Assembly: GCA_005882215.1 (NCBI GenBank)
Contig: VBCK01000123.1
Span: 1 to 64,000 of the forward strand
Direction: 5' to 3'
DNA length: 64,000 nucleotides
Source of the DNA: Betaproteobacteria bacterium
GTDB taxonomy: Bacteria; Pseudomonadota; Gammaproteobacteria; Burkholderiales; Burkholderiaceae_F
In this document: one piece after another, positions 55,012 to 63,667 of the stretch
Position numbering within the stretch: position 1 is the first letter of the stretch
Layout of the letters: every line of letters starts with the position of its first letter
Notes under the pieces: model-generated
What the model was told of the DNA's origin: nothing
Databases searched by the model: none
Seen by the model: only the letters and a program-made list of their open reading frames with translations
Position numbers and translations under genes: made by a program

Positions 55012-56421
55012 TCAGCTGGATCTGGCCTCGATGTAGCGCCGGATCGCGGCTGCATCGGGGGGCATCTTCTCGAACCGCTGAGGGCGCGCCAGCATTTCGC
55101 TCATCGCGTGGGTGAGCGGCGGCGCCTGGTCGATCGCCTCGACGATCGTTTCCGAGAACTTCGCCGGCTGCGCCGTTTCCAGGCAGATCATCGGAATTCC
55201 GGGCCGGCCCGCATCGCGGGCGACCTTGATGCCGTCGGCGGTGTGCGGATCGACGATCCTGCCGCTCGCGTGGAACACGGACCGGATCGTGGCCAACCGG
55301 TCTGCATGCGTGCTGCGCCCGGAGCCGAATCCGCAAGCTGCCGCACCCTGCCAGTACGGTGTTGCCGTCAGATCGAACTCGCCGCGCTCATCGAGCTGCC
55401 GCCACAGCTGGCGCACGTGGTCCGGAGCGCGCCCCACCAGGTCGAAGACGAAGCGCTCGAAATTCGACGCCTTGGAGATGTCCATCGACGGGCTGCTGGT
55501 GGCGACGGTCTGACGGCGGCTGCGCAGGCGATAGCGACCGGTCCGGAAGAACTCGTCGAGCACGTCGTTCTCGTTGGTCGCAACGATCAGCCGGTCGATC
55601 GGCAGCCCCATGCTGCGCGCGATCCATCCGGCCAGTACGTTGCCGAAGTTGCCCGATGGCACGCAGAACGACACCCGATCGGCGTCGTCGCCGGTAGCGG
55701 CAAAATAGCCGTGGAAATAGTAAACGACCTGCGCCGCCACCCGGGCCCAGTTGATCGAGTTGACCGCGCCCATCCGGTGGCGCCGCTTGAACTCGACGTC
55801 GGAGCCGATCTGCTTGACGATGTCCTGGCAGTCGTCGAACGTACCCTCAACGGCGATGTTGAAGATGTTCGGATCGTTGAGCGAATACATCTGAGCGCGT
55901 TGAAAGGCGCTCATCCGGCCGTACGGCGACAACATGAATACGCGGATTCCAGTCCGGCCGCGCATCGCGTATTCGGCCGACGAGCCTGTGTCCCCGGACG
56001 TCGCGCCCAGGATGTTCAGCGTCCCCGCGCCGGCCGACAGCTCGAACTGGAACAGCGCGCCCAGCAGCTGCATCGCCAGGTCCTTGAACGCCAGCGTTGG
56101 ACCGTTGGACAGCTGCAGCAGCTTCAGCCCCGGCTCCAGGTCTGTCAGCGGTGCGACCTGCTCGCTGCCGAACAACGCCGCCGTGTACACACTGCGCGTG
56201 AGCCTCGCCAGCTCCCCGGCCGGATAATCGTCCGCGAACAGGCTCATCAGTTCGCAGGCAAGCTGCGCGTACGGCAGGCCGCGCCAGGCACGCAGCATGG
56301 CCGCATCGACGCGTGGATACCGCCCGGGCACCATCAGGCCGCCATCGGGCGCAAGGCCCTCGAGCAATACGGCGCGAAAACGCGCCGGCGGCGTCTGCCC
56401 CCGCGTCGACACATACACCAT
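55012..56421 (-). CDS. thrC: Threonine synthase
   Basis: 469 residues: MVYVSTRGQTPPARFRAVLL, the PLP-lysine site SNGPTLAFKDLAMQLLG, ILGATSGDTGSSAEYAMRG and SINWARVAAQVVYYFHGYF. It converts O-phosphohomoserine to threonine. The ATG shares one base with the hom stop (TGATG). No homoserine kinase gene lies in the window. Confidence 0.95.
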   Translation of the reverse strand: MVYVSTRGQTPPARFRAVLLEGLAPDGGLMVPGRYPRVDAAMLRAWRGLPYAQLACELMSLFADDYPAGELARLTRSVYTAALFGSEQVAPLTDLEPGLKLLQLSNGPTLAFKDLAMQLLGALFQFELSAGAGTLNILGATSGDTGSSAEYAMRGRTGIRVFMLSPYGRMSAFQRAQMYSLNDPNIFNIAVEGTFDDCQDIVKQIGSDVEFKRRHRMGAVNSINWARVAAQVVYYFHGYFAATGDDADRVSFCVPSGNFGNVLAGWIARSMGLPIDRLIVATNENDVLDEFFRTGRYRLRSRRQTVATSSPSMDISKASNFERFVFDLVGRAPDHVRQLWRQLDERGEFDLTATPYWQGAAACGFGSGRSTHADRLATIRSVFHASGRIVDPHTADGIKVARDAGRPGIPMICLETAQPAKFSETIVEAIDQAPPLTHAMSEMLARPQRFEKMPPDAAAIRRYIEARSS

Positions 56422-57731
56422 CAGAGCAGCTCTTCCTGACGGATCCGGATCACGGGCGCCAGCACGGTCGGCAGCGTCTCGATGCGGCCAAGGGCGGCGT
56501 TGACGTCGCGTTCGAGCGCTTCGTGCGTCAGCAGGATGATGTCGGTCTGGTTCTCGCCCTCGCTGGGCTCGCGCTGAAACATCGCGTCGATCGAGATCCG
56601 GTGATCGGCCAGGATCCGCGCGATGTCGGCCAGCACGCCCGGCCGGTCGGCCACCCGCATCCGGAAGTAATACGACGTGACGGTGTCTTCGATCCCGAGC
56701 CACGGCAGGTTCACCAGCGCGTCCGGCTGGAAGGCCAGATGCGGAACCCGGTTGTCCGGGTCGGCCGTGTGGGTGCGCGTGACGTCGACCAGGTCGGCCA
56801 CCACGGCCGAAGCGGTCGGCTCGGCGCCCGCGCCGGGGCCGTAATACAGCGTGGTCCCGACCGCGTCGCCCTTGACCAGCACCGCATTCATCGGGCCTTC
56901 CACGCTGGCGAGCAACCGCTGCATCGGCACCAGCGTCGGGTGCACCCTGAGCTCGACTCCATGGCTCGTCCGTTTCGTGATTCCGAGCAGCTTGATCCGG
57001 TATCCGAGCTGCTCGGCATACCGAATGTCGGCGGCCGCCAGCTTGCCGATGCCTTCCATGTACGCGGCCTCGAAGCGGATCGGCACGCCGAACGCGATCG
57101 AGCAAAGGATGGTCAGCTTGTGCGCGGCGTCGACCCCGTCGATGTCGAAGCGAGGGTCGGCCTCGGCGTAGCCCAGCGCCTGGGCCTGCTCCAGCACCGA
57201 TTCGAACGAGGCGCCGGTCGCGCGCATCTGGCTGAGGATGAAGTTGCTGGTCCCGTTGATGATGCCCGCGATCCATTCGATCCGGTTCGCCGTCAGGCCT
57301 TCGCGCAGCGCCTTGATGATCGGGATGCCGCCGGCCACCGCCCCCTCGAACGCCACCATCACGCCGACCCGGTGGGCGGCCGCGAAGATTTCATTGCCGT
57401 GCACCGCCAGCAGCGCCTTGTTGGCCGTGACCACGTGCTTGTGGTTGCCGATCGCCTCCAGCACCAGCGCACGGGCCGGGTCGCAGCCCCCTATCAGCTC
57501 CACCACGATGTCGATGCCGGCGCTGCCGACCAGTTGTTCCGGGCTGTCGGTGACTTCGATGCCCGCGCCCACGACGGTGCGAGCCCTGGCGGCGTCGCGC
57601 ACTGCGATCTTCACGATCTCGATGCCACGGCCGGCGCGGCGCTGGATCTCCTCCTGGTTGCGCCGCAGGATCTCGTAGGTGCCCCGCCCCACGGTTCCGA
57701 AGCCGAGCAAGCCGACCCTGATCGGTTTCAT
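56421..57731 (-). CDS. hom: Homoserine dehydrogenase
   Basis: 436 residues: MKPIRVGLLGFGTVGRGTYE with the NAD(P) loop, VVTANKALLAVHGNEIF, GIINGTSNFILSQM, LGYAEADPRFDIDGVDAAHK and a C-terminal ACT domain (YYFRMRVADRPGVLADIARI) for threonine feedback. The longer open frame overlaps the upstream gene; ATG 57731 is the normal start. Part of alaC-hom-thrC. Confidence 0.95.
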   Translation of the reverse strand: MKPIRVGLLGFGTVGRGTYEILRRNQEEIQRRAGRGIEIVKIAVRDAARARTVVGAGIEVTDSPEQLVGSAGIDIVVELIGGCDPARALVLEAIGNHKHVVTANKALLAVHGNEIFAAAHRVGVMVAFEGAVAGGIPIIKALREGLTANRIEWIAGIINGTSNFILSQMRATGASFESVLEQAQALGYAEADPRFDIDGVDAAHKLTILCSIAFGVPIRFEAAYMEGIGKLAAADIRYAEQLGYRIKLLGITKRTSHGVELRVHPTLVPMQRLLASVEGPMNAVLVKGDAVGTTLYYGPGAGAEPTASAVVADLVDVTRTHTADPDNRVPHLAFQPDALVNLPWLGIEDTVTSYYFRMRVADRPGVLADIARILADHRISIDAMFQREPSEGENQTDIILLTHEALERDVNAALGRIETLPTVLAPVIRIRQEELL

Positions 57732-57753
57732 AGCGGCGCGGGCGACTCGGGCG

Positions 57754-58962
57754 TCAGGCCGCGGCCCTGCCCAGCGAGTCGCGCCGCAGCATGTCACGGA
57801 TGCCGCGCACTGCTTGTCGGATCCGGTGTTCGTTCTCGATCAATGCGAAGCGCACGTGCGTGTCGCCGTATTCTCCGAACCCGATGCCGGGCGACACCGC
57901 GACCCCGGCCTGCGACAGCAGCTTCTTGGCGAACTCCAGCGATCCGGCCGCGCGGTACGGCGCGGGAATCTCGGCCCATATGTACATCGAAGCTTTCGGC
58001 ACCTCGACCGGCCATCCGGCTTCCTGCAGTCCCTTGGCCAGCACGTCGCGCCGGCGCTGATATTGCGCGCAGATGCCGGCGACGCAGTCCTGCGGACCTT
58101 CGAGCGCCGCGATCGAGGCGACCTGGATCGGCGTGAACGTGCCGTAGTCGTGGTAGCTCTTGATGCGCGCCAGCGCGGCCACCAGGTCCCGGTTGCCGAC
58201 CATGAATCCGATCCGCCATCCCGCCATGTTGTAGCTCTTGCTCAGCGTGAAAAACTCGACCGCCACGTCGCGGGCGCCGGGCACTTGCATGATCGAAGGG
58301 GCCTGGTAGCCGTCGAACACGATGTCGGCGTAGGCCAGATCGTGCACGACGTAGATGCCGTGCGCGCGCGCCAGTTCGACCACGCGCCGGAAGAAGTCCA
58401 GATCGACGCACTGCGCGGTCGGATTGCTCGGGAAACCCAGCACCATCATCCGCGGCTTCGGAAAGGATTCGCGGATCGCGCGCTCCAGCTCCCCGAAGAA
58501 GTCCGTCCCGTGAGTGGTCCGCACCGAGCGGATGTCGGCTCCGGCGATGATCGCGCCGTAGATGTGGATCGGATAGCTTGGATTCGGAACCAGGACCGTA
58601 TCGCCGCGGTCCAAGGTGGCGAGCATCAGGTGGGCCAGGCCCTCCTTGGAGCCGATCGTGACGATCGCCTCGAAATCGGGATCGATCCGGACCTGGAACC
58701 GGTTCTGGTACCAGTTGGCAATCGCGCGGCGCAGCCGGGGGATTCCCTTGGACACCGAATAGCCGTGGGTATCCTGCCGCTGTACCGCTTCGATCAGCTT
58801 GTCGACGATGTGCCTGGGCGTGGGGCCGTCCGGATTGCCCATGCTCATGTCGACGATGTCCTCGCCACGGCGCCGGGCCGCCATTTTCAGCTCGGTCGTG
58901 ATGTTGAACACGTACGGCGGAAGCCGCTCGATGCGCGGAAATTCGGGCGAGACGTGCTCCAT
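57754..58962 (-). CDS. alaC: Alanine/glutamate-pyruvate aminotransferase (AlaC type)
   Basis: 402 residues of class I/II aminotransferases: [57 protein letters not shown] and the PLP-lysine site [20 protein letters not shown]. It transaminates pyruvate with glutamate to alanine. ATG 58962 is the family start; the frame upstream is antisense to the Mth938 gene. In Betaproteobacteria this gene regularly precedes hom and thrC. Confidence 0.92.
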   Translation of the reverse strand: MEHVSPEFPRIERLPPYVFNITTELKMAARRRGEDIVDMSMGNPDGPTPRHIVDKLIEAVQRQDTHGYSVSKGIPRLRRAIANWYQNRFQVRIDPDFEAIVTIGSKEGLAHLMLATLDRGDTVLVPNPSYPIHIYGAIIAGADIRSVRTTHGTDFFGELERAIRESFPKPRMMVLGFPSNPTAQCVDLDFFRRVVELARAHGIYVVHDLAYADIVFDGYQAPSIMQVPGARDVAVEFFTLSKSYNMAGWRIGFMVGNRDLVAALARIKSYHDYGTFTPIQVASIAALEGPQDCVAGICAQYQRRRDVLAKGLQEAGWPVEVPKASMYIWAEIPAPYRAAGSLEFAKKLLSQAGVAVSPGIGFGEYGDTHVRFALIENEHRIRQAVRGIRDMLRRDSLGRAAA

Positions 58963-59007
58963 GGGGGCCTTTCGAAGGCATAATTTACCGCAAATGCAGG
59001 AGCCGCA

Positions 59008-59388
59008 TTGAAGCTGCACGAACAGCGTGTCGCCCACCTGAACACCGTCACCGGTTACGGCCCGGGCTATATCGAGATCAACGGCGCGCGCCACGCTGGA
59101 AACCTGATCGTGGTGGCTGCTGCGGTGCAGTCCTGGGCTGTGGCCGGGTTCGAGTCGCTGCAGCGGCAGGATTTCGATCCGGTGCTCAGTCATGAGCCCG
59201 AGGTGGTGCTGCTCGGCACGGGGCTGCGCCATCGTCTGGTGCACCCCGCGCTGACGGCCTCTCTGGCCCGCGCGGGCGTCGCGCTCGAGGCGATGGACAC
59301 CAGGGCCGCCTGCCGCACCTACAACATCCTGGTGTCTGACGGCCGTCGCGTGGCGGGCGCCCTCCTGCAGGAGGTCGCAGGGTCGTGA
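59008..59388 (+). CDS. Mth938-like domain protein
   Basis: 126 residues from a TTG start: [39 protein letters not shown] and [19 protein letters not shown]. These match the MTH938/NDUFAF3 fold, which in mitochondria assists complex I assembly; bacterial roles are not established. It overlaps bcp by 4 bases and is divergent from alaC. Confidence 0.85.
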   Translation: MKLHEQRVAHLNTVTGYGPGYIEINGARHAGNLIVVAAAVQSWAVAGFESLQRQDFDPVLSHEPEVVLLGTGLRHRLVHPALTASLARAGVALEAMDTRAACRTYNILVSDGRRVAGALLQEVAGS

Positions 59389-59849
59389 CGGTCGAGATCG
59401 GCGCCTTGGTGCCCGATTTTTCGGCGCCTTCCACCGGCGGCGAATTCCGCCTGTCCGATGCGCGCGGCTCCCCGCTGCTGATCTACTTTTACCCGAAGGA
59501 CAACACGTCCGGGTGCACGGCCGAAAGCAACGACTTCGCGGCGGCTCACCCCCGCTTCGCGCAGCATCGGATCCGGATCATCGGGGTCTCGCGCGACAGC
59601 ATCAAATCACACCTGGGCTTCAAGGAGAAACTGAACCTTCCGTTCGAGCTGGTATCGGATCCCGACGAGCACCTGTGCGCACTGTTCGGGGTGATCAAGA
59701 ACAAGACGATGTACGGCCGGCCGGTGCGCGGGATCGAGCGCAGCACCTTTCTGCTCGACACTCAGGGCGTGCTGCGTTACGAATGGCGCGGCGTCAACGT
59801 GCCGGGGCACGCGGAGCAGACGCTGGCCGCTGCGCGCTCGCTCGCCTGA
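59385..59849 (+). CDS. bcp: Thioredoxin-dependent peroxiredoxin (BCP/PrxQ)
   Basis: 154 residues from a GTG that overlaps the previous stop. The active-site segment [20 protein letters not shown] holds the peroxidatic Cys; the resolving Cys that many BCPs carry five residues later is absent here (C-x4-N instead of C-x4-C), so it is a 1-Cys-type variant. [20 protein letters not shown] and [19 protein letters not shown] complete the fold. It reduces peroxides. Confidence 0.92.
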   Translation: MTVEIGALVPDFSAPSTGGEFRLSDARGSPLLIYFYPKDNTSGCTAESNDFAAAHPRFAQHRIRIIGVSRDSIKSHLGFKEKLNLPFELVSDPDEHLCALFGVIKNKTMYGRPVRGIERSTFLLDTQGVLRYEWRGVNVPGHAEQTLAAARSLA

Positions 59850-59898
59850 TTGCCGCCTGCCGTCGCGGCCCACACAACCTCAACTCCTCGCCGATCGC

Positions 59899-61638
59899 AT
59901 GCCACTACCCAAAGCGCCCGACAAGCCCGCCACGATCCTGCTGCCGGCCGACTCGCCTGCCCCGCCGGCGCCTGCGCGCGCGCGCCGCCCCGGCTCCGCG
60001 CTGAACGCTTCGCCGGGCAAGCCCGCCTCCGCGCCGAGCGCTTCGCCGGGCAAGCCCGCCTCCGGACTGCGCGCTTCGCCGGGCCTGCCCTCCGAAGCGC
60101 CCCGCGCGAAGGCGGGCGAGCCCGCATCCGAGTTGCGCGCTCGGACGGGCCAGCCCGCATCGGAGCCGCGCGCGCGCGAGCGCCCGGCAGCCCACCTGGC
60201 GCTGGTCGAAACGCGCACTCGCGCTGCCGGTCGCAAGGTGCGTCCTGCGAGCGGCCGACCCAAGCTGTTCGTGCTCGACACCAACGTGTTGATGCACGAC
60301 CCCACGAGCCTGTTTCGCTTCGAGGAGCACGACATCTTCCTGCCGATGATGACGCTGGAGGAGTTGGACGGCCACAAGAAAGGCCTGTCGGAGGTGGCGC
60401 GCAACGCCCGGCAGGCGAGCCGCTCGCTCGATGCACTGGTGGCGACCTGCCACCACAAGATCGAGGAGGGGATTTTGCTGTCCTCGATCGGCAACACCGA
60501 GGCCACCGGCCGCCTGTTTCTGCAGACGGAGGCGATCGCGGAGGTACTGCCTCCCAGCTTGCCGGTCGGGAAGGCCGACAACCACATCCTCGGGGTCGTG
60601 CGCGCGCTGAGCCAGACGCGCGCCGACTGCGACGTGGTGCTGGTGTCCAAGGACATCAACATGCGCGTGAAGGCGCGCGCGCTCGGCCTGTCTGCCGAGG
60701 ACTACACGAACGACAAGGTGCTGGAGGACACCGACGTCCTGTACACGGGGGTCCTCGCCTTGCCGGACAACTTCTGGGACCGACACTCCAAGGCCATGGA
60801 GTCCTGGCAGCAAAGCGGCGCCACCTACTACCGCATCACCGGACCCCTGGTGCCGGAGCTGCTGATCAACGAATTCGTGTTTCTGGAGGTGGCAACGCCG
60901 CCGTTTTACGCCCAGGTGAAGGAAATCCGCGCCAAGACGGCGGTGCTGCGCGTGCTGCGCGACTACCTGCATGCGAAGAACGCCGTATGGGGCATCACGG
61001 CGCGCAACCGCGAGCAGAGTTTCGCGCTGAATCTGCTGATGGACCCGGATTGCGATTTCGTCACGCTGATCGGGCAAGCCGGCACCGGCAAGACGCTGCT
61101 GGCGCTGGCCGCCGGCCTGGCACAGACGCTGGAATCGCGCCGCTACTCCGAGATCATCATGACGCGGGCCACGGTGCCGTTCGGCGAAGACATCGGTTTT
61201 TTGCCGGGCACCGAGGAAGAGAAGATGGCGCCCTGGATGGGAGCACTCGAAGACAACCTGGAAGTGCTGAACCGCGGCGAGGACGCGGCCGGCGAATGGG
61301 GTCGGGCCGCCACCAACGATTTGATCAGAACGCGAATCCGGATCAAGGCGATGAGCTTCATGCGCGGACGCACGTTCATCAGCAAGTACCTGATCATCGA
61401 CGAAGCGCAGAATCTGACGCCCAAGCAGATGAAGACGCTGATCACGCGCGCCGGGCCCGGCACCAAGGTGGTGTGCCTGGGCAACATCGCGCAGATCGAC
61501 ACCCCGTATCTGACCGAGGGCAGCTCGGGCCTGAGCTACGTGGTCGATCGCTTCAAGGGCTGGCCGCACGCGGGCCATGTGACGCTGCAGCGCGGCGAGC
61601 GCTCAAGGCTGGCCGACCACGCGGCCGAAGCGCTTTAG
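59899..61638 (+). CDS. phoH: PIN-PhoH family ATPase with repeat-expanded N-terminus
   Basis: 579 residues. Residues 1-120 are a proline/alanine-rich low-complexity extension containing iterated ASPGKPAS units, coded by the GGGCAAGCCC palindromes. A PIN domain follows (KLFVLDTNVLMHDPTSLF from residue 122), then the PhoH ATPase domain with Walker A GQAGTGKTLLALAAG near 391 and Walker B YLIIDEAQNLTPKQMK. PhoH2-type proteins are reported to combine RNA helicase and ribonuclease activity. An internal 58-bp segment (60974-61031) recurs upstream of the Sir2 gene. Confidence 0.92.
   Translation: MPLPKAPDKPATILLPADSPAPPAPARARRPGSALNASPGKPASAPSASPGKPASGLRASPGLPSEAPRAKAGEPASELRARTGQPASEPRARERPAAHLALVETRTRAAGRKVRPASGRPKLFVLDTNVLMHDPTSLFRFEEHDIFLPMMTLEELDGHKKGLSEVARNARQASRSLDALVATCHHKIEEGILLSSIGNTEATGRLFLQTEAIAEVLPPSLPVGKADNHILGVVRALSQTRADCDVVLVSKDINMRVKARALGLSAEDYTNDKVLEDTDVLYTGVLALPDNFWDRHSKAMESWQQSGATYYRITGPLVPELLINEFVFLEVATPPFYAQVKEIRAKTAVLRVLRDYLHAKNAVWGITARNREQSFALNLLMDPDCDFVTLIGQAGTGKTLLALAAGLAQTLESRRYSEIIMTRATVPFGEDIGFLPGTEEEKMAPWMGALEDNLEVLNRGEDAAGEWGRAATNDLIRTRIRIKAMSFMRGRTFISKYLIIDEAQNLTPKQMKTLITRAGPGTKVVCLGNIAQIDTPYLTEGSSGLSYVVDRFKGWPHAGHVTLQRGERSRLADHAAEAL
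60000..60180. repeat. In-frame palindromic repeats in the phoH 5' region
   Basis: Three units of CGCTTCGCCGGGC(AA/CT)GCC-type sequence begin at about 60006, 60039 and 60072, spaced 33 bases (11 codons), followed by degenerate copies and an inverse copy (CGCGAAGGCGGGCGAGCCCG at 60104). They encode ASPGKPAS-like units in a probably disordered linker. The core is that of the intergenic palindrome at 46838 and the mobB insertion. Confidence 0.7.
60974..61031 (+). repeat. 58-bp direct repeat, copy 1 (inside phoH)
   Basis: This exact 58-base sequence, coding KNAVWGITARNREQSFALN in phoH, occurs again at 62591-62648. Bases on both sides differ between the copies. Here it is part of an intact gene, so this is the original copy. 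Confidence 0.95.
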
Positions 61639-61919
61639 GATCCGCTACAAGACCATAGCGTCCTCACCACATCCGCGCTGCGCCCGTGCAGCCCGCTGCA
61701 CCATGACCACAATCGAAGCTCGCATATTGATTCGCGCGCCGGCGACGCGGTGACGGAGGCCATGTTCGGGTCCGGGTGACTGATGCACCGCCGAACGAAT
61801 GCCGCCAATATAATGATGCAGGAACAGGCCGACCCGCCTGCTTCTATGGGTGAGCCGAACGGTCGGCAGGTTCACCGGCTCGAACACCCGGAAAGAAATC
61901 AAGACGGAAGGAACCGCAG
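61639..61919. other. Spacer before the spanin genes
   Basis: 281 bases without a gene I can support. It holds a consensus -10 box TATAAT (61809-61814) but no matching -35, and a ribosome site GGAAGGAAC just before the next start. A promoter for the spanin genes is plausible. No clear terminator for phoH is seen. Confidence 0.5.
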
Positions 61920-62483
61920 ATGAGCGATGAACAGTTTACTCGTGAACCGCCGAGGAACCGGGCGCGTGAAATTCTGATCTATTTCGCAGTCACGGTGGCG
62001 GCGTTCGGCGCGGGCATGCTGCTGGAGTCGCAACTGGCTGCGCACACAGCGGCCTCGCTGAAGCTCGCTCACGAACAGCAACTGAAGCAGGCCGCGGAAA
62101 GGGCGGAACAGGACAAGCAGACGTTGACCGACACACTGGCGAAGGAGCGTGAAGAACATGCAAAAGATATTCAAGCAAAAGATCGGCATCTGGCTGCTTT
62201 TAGTGGCCGTGCTGCCGGGGTGCGCCGTAGTCTCGAAGCCGGCCTGTCCGCCGCCCGAAGCTCAGGAGAAGCCTGTACCGCCCGAATTGCTGGAATCTCC
62301 GAAGCCATCGGTGGAGTCTTCGACAGTATCGGAGAAGTTACCGGAATCGCTCAAGACCTTGGACGAGAGAATCAACAACTTAAAGAAGATAATAAGTCTC
62401 TCTCCACAAAGCTAGCCGGCTGGCAGAAGTGGAACGCCGAGCGACCCCAACGGGTCACGATCGTCGGCGAAAAGAGCGATTGA
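61920..62483 (+). CDS. Rz-like inner-membrane spanin (i-spanin)
   Basis: 187 residues. A short cytoplasmic head is followed by one N-terminal membrane span (ILIYFAVTVAAFGAGMLLES) and a long charged coiled coil (residues ~45-85, rich in Glu, Lys, Gln) in the periplasm, then a weaker second coil (GRENQQLKEDNKSLSTKLAG). This is the architecture of phage Rz proteins, which with Rz1 fuse the two membranes at the last step of lysis. Wholly nested in it in the +1 frame is a lipoprotein gene with Rz1 features. No holin, endolysin or other phage gene accompanies it. Composition is less GC-rich than the neighbours. Confidence 0.75.
   Translation: MSDEQFTREPPRNRAREILIYFAVTVAAFGAGMLLESQLAAHTAASLKLAHEQQLKQAAERAEQDKQTLTDTLAKEREEHAKDIQAKDRHLAAFSGRAAGVRRSLEAGLSAARSSGEACTARIAGISEAIGGVFDSIGEVTGIAQDLGRENQQLKEDNKSLSTKLAGWQKWNAERPQRVTIVGEKSD
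62149..62415 (+). CDS. Rz1-like outer-membrane spanin lipoprotein, nested in the Rz gene
   Basis: 88 residues read in the +1 frame inside the i-spanin gene. Signal MKNMQKIFKQKIGIWLLLVA leads to the lipobox VLPGC; the mature part is short and proline-rich (KPACPPPEAQEKPVPPE) with a helical end. Small proline-rich lipoprotein, embedded out of frame in a type II single-span coiled-coil gene: exactly the lambda Rz/Rz1 pattern. It would sit in the outer membrane and bind the i-spanin. Confidence 0.78.
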   Translation: MKNMQKIFKQKIGIWLLLVAVLPGCAVVSKPACPPPEAQEKPVPPELLESPKPSVESSTVSEKLPESLKTLDERINNLKKIISLSPQS

Positions 62484-62590
62484 CCCTGGCGACGACGAAC
62501 GCGTCGAGCCCGGCCCGGACCGAAGCCGACATCAGGAATTTCGCTGCCCCTGGCGTCATGGCCGTTCCAGCGTGCTCTGCGGTTTACGAA

Positions 62591-62648
62591 CGAAGAACGC
62601 CGTATGGGGCATCACGGCGCGCAACCGCGAGCAGAGTTTCGCGCTGAA
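62591..62648 (+). repeat. 58-bp direct repeat, copy 2 (phoH fragment upstream of sir2)
   Basis: An exact copy of 58 bases from inside phoH (60974-61031), on the same strand, lying between the spanin genes and the Sir2 gene. In the frame that leads into sir2 it even keeps the phoH reading (KNAVWGITARNREQSFALN). No phoH sequence continues on either side. It bounds, with copy 1, a segment of about 1.6 kb that contains the spanin genes. Confidence 0.95.
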
Positions 62649-62691
62649 CCAGGATGCTCGTTCTGGAGGATTTCGCCGTTGCAGGTACGCC

Positions 62692-63561
62692 ATGGCCGCA
62701 TTCGGAACAGAAATTGACCGAGCCGGTGATCTGATACGGCGTCTGTTCGAGGATGGTTCCGTTGTTGTTCTCGCCGGTGCGGGGTTGAGCACATCAAGCG
62801 GAATTCCGGACTATCGAGACGGTGACGGCCAATGGAAGGGCGCCAGGCCCGTCGATCATCATGACTTCCTGCGATCCGAGAGCACGCGTAGGCGCTACTG
62901 GGCAAGGAGCTTCGTGGGCTGGCCCATCGTCGGTTTGGCGACCCCAGGCCGGGGCCATCGTGCTTTGGCCCGGCTCGAGCATCTGGGCCGCATTGCTCTG
63001 ATCATTACGCAAAATGTGGACGGCTTGCACCAGAAAGCGGGGAGTCGATGCGTACTCGAACTCCATGGGGGATTGGAGCGGGTGATTTGCTTGTACTGCC
63101 ATCGGACATTCCAGCGTGCTTGCGTTCAAACGTGGATGAGCGAGGCCAATCCAGGCTTTACCAGTGACGCCGCGCCGGTTGGCCCGGATGGCGATGCTCA
63201 GGTTGCGGAGAGGTTTCATGCTGATTTTCGCATTCCGGCTTGCCCCTCTTGTGGCGGCATGCTCAAGCCGGATGTAGTGTTCTTCGGCGACAGCGTGCCG
63301 AAGGATCGCGTCAAGGCCGGCATGGACGCCATCGCTGTGGCCCGTGGCCTATTGGTGGTCGGATCCTCCTTGATGGTCTATTCAGGATTCCGATTTGCCG
63401 AACACGCGCATCGGCTCGGTAAGCCCGTCATGGCCATCAACCTCGGGAAAACGCGCGCTGATTGCCTGCTGTATGCCAAGGTTCAAGACGACTGCGACGA
63501 ATTTCTGCACACACTGCAGATGGAGACGGCTGTGGCTGCAGAGGGGCCTTGCTTCCTGTGA
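62692..63561 (+). CDS. Sir2-family NAD-dependent deacylase
   Basis: 289 residues from ATG 62692 (MAAFGTEIDRAGDLIRR). Motifs are VLAGAGLSTSSGIPDYRDGD, IITQNVDGLHQKAG, catalytic His in LELHGGLERV, and zinc cysteines CLYC and CPSCGG; KPDVVFFGD and VGSSLMVYSGFRF complete the fold. It removes acyl groups from protein lysines using NAD. The frame is open upstream through the phoH repeat, but that part is not Sir2. A weak AGG ribosome site precedes the ATG. Confidence 0.93.
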   Translation: MAAFGTEIDRAGDLIRRLFEDGSVVVLAGAGLSTSSGIPDYRDGDGQWKGARPVDHHDFLRSESTRRRYWARSFVGWPIVGLATPGRGHRALARLEHLGRIALIITQNVDGLHQKAGSRCVLELHGGLERVICLYCHRTFQRACVQTWMSEANPGFTSDAAPVGPDGDAQVAERFHADFRIPACPSCGGMLKPDVVFFGDSVPKDRVKAGMDAIAVARGLLVVGSSLMVYSGFRFAEHAHRLGKPVMAINLGKTRADCLLYAKVQDDCDEFLHTLQMETAVAAEGPCFL

Positions 63562-63667
63562 TGCGCCCGCTTACGAAATAGCTCTGAAGGATCCCGCAAC
63601 GGGCTACAGCGTGCGGCGGAGGTCGATCTTCGCCACGCACGGGTCGCGCTTTCCAGGCTTGGAGGCG

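Noticed and set aside
62560-63120. Short match GTTCCAGCGTGCT near 62560 and ATTCCAGCGTGCT near 63108 as an att site
   Set aside because: 12 bases of identity within and before one gene is too little; likely chance.
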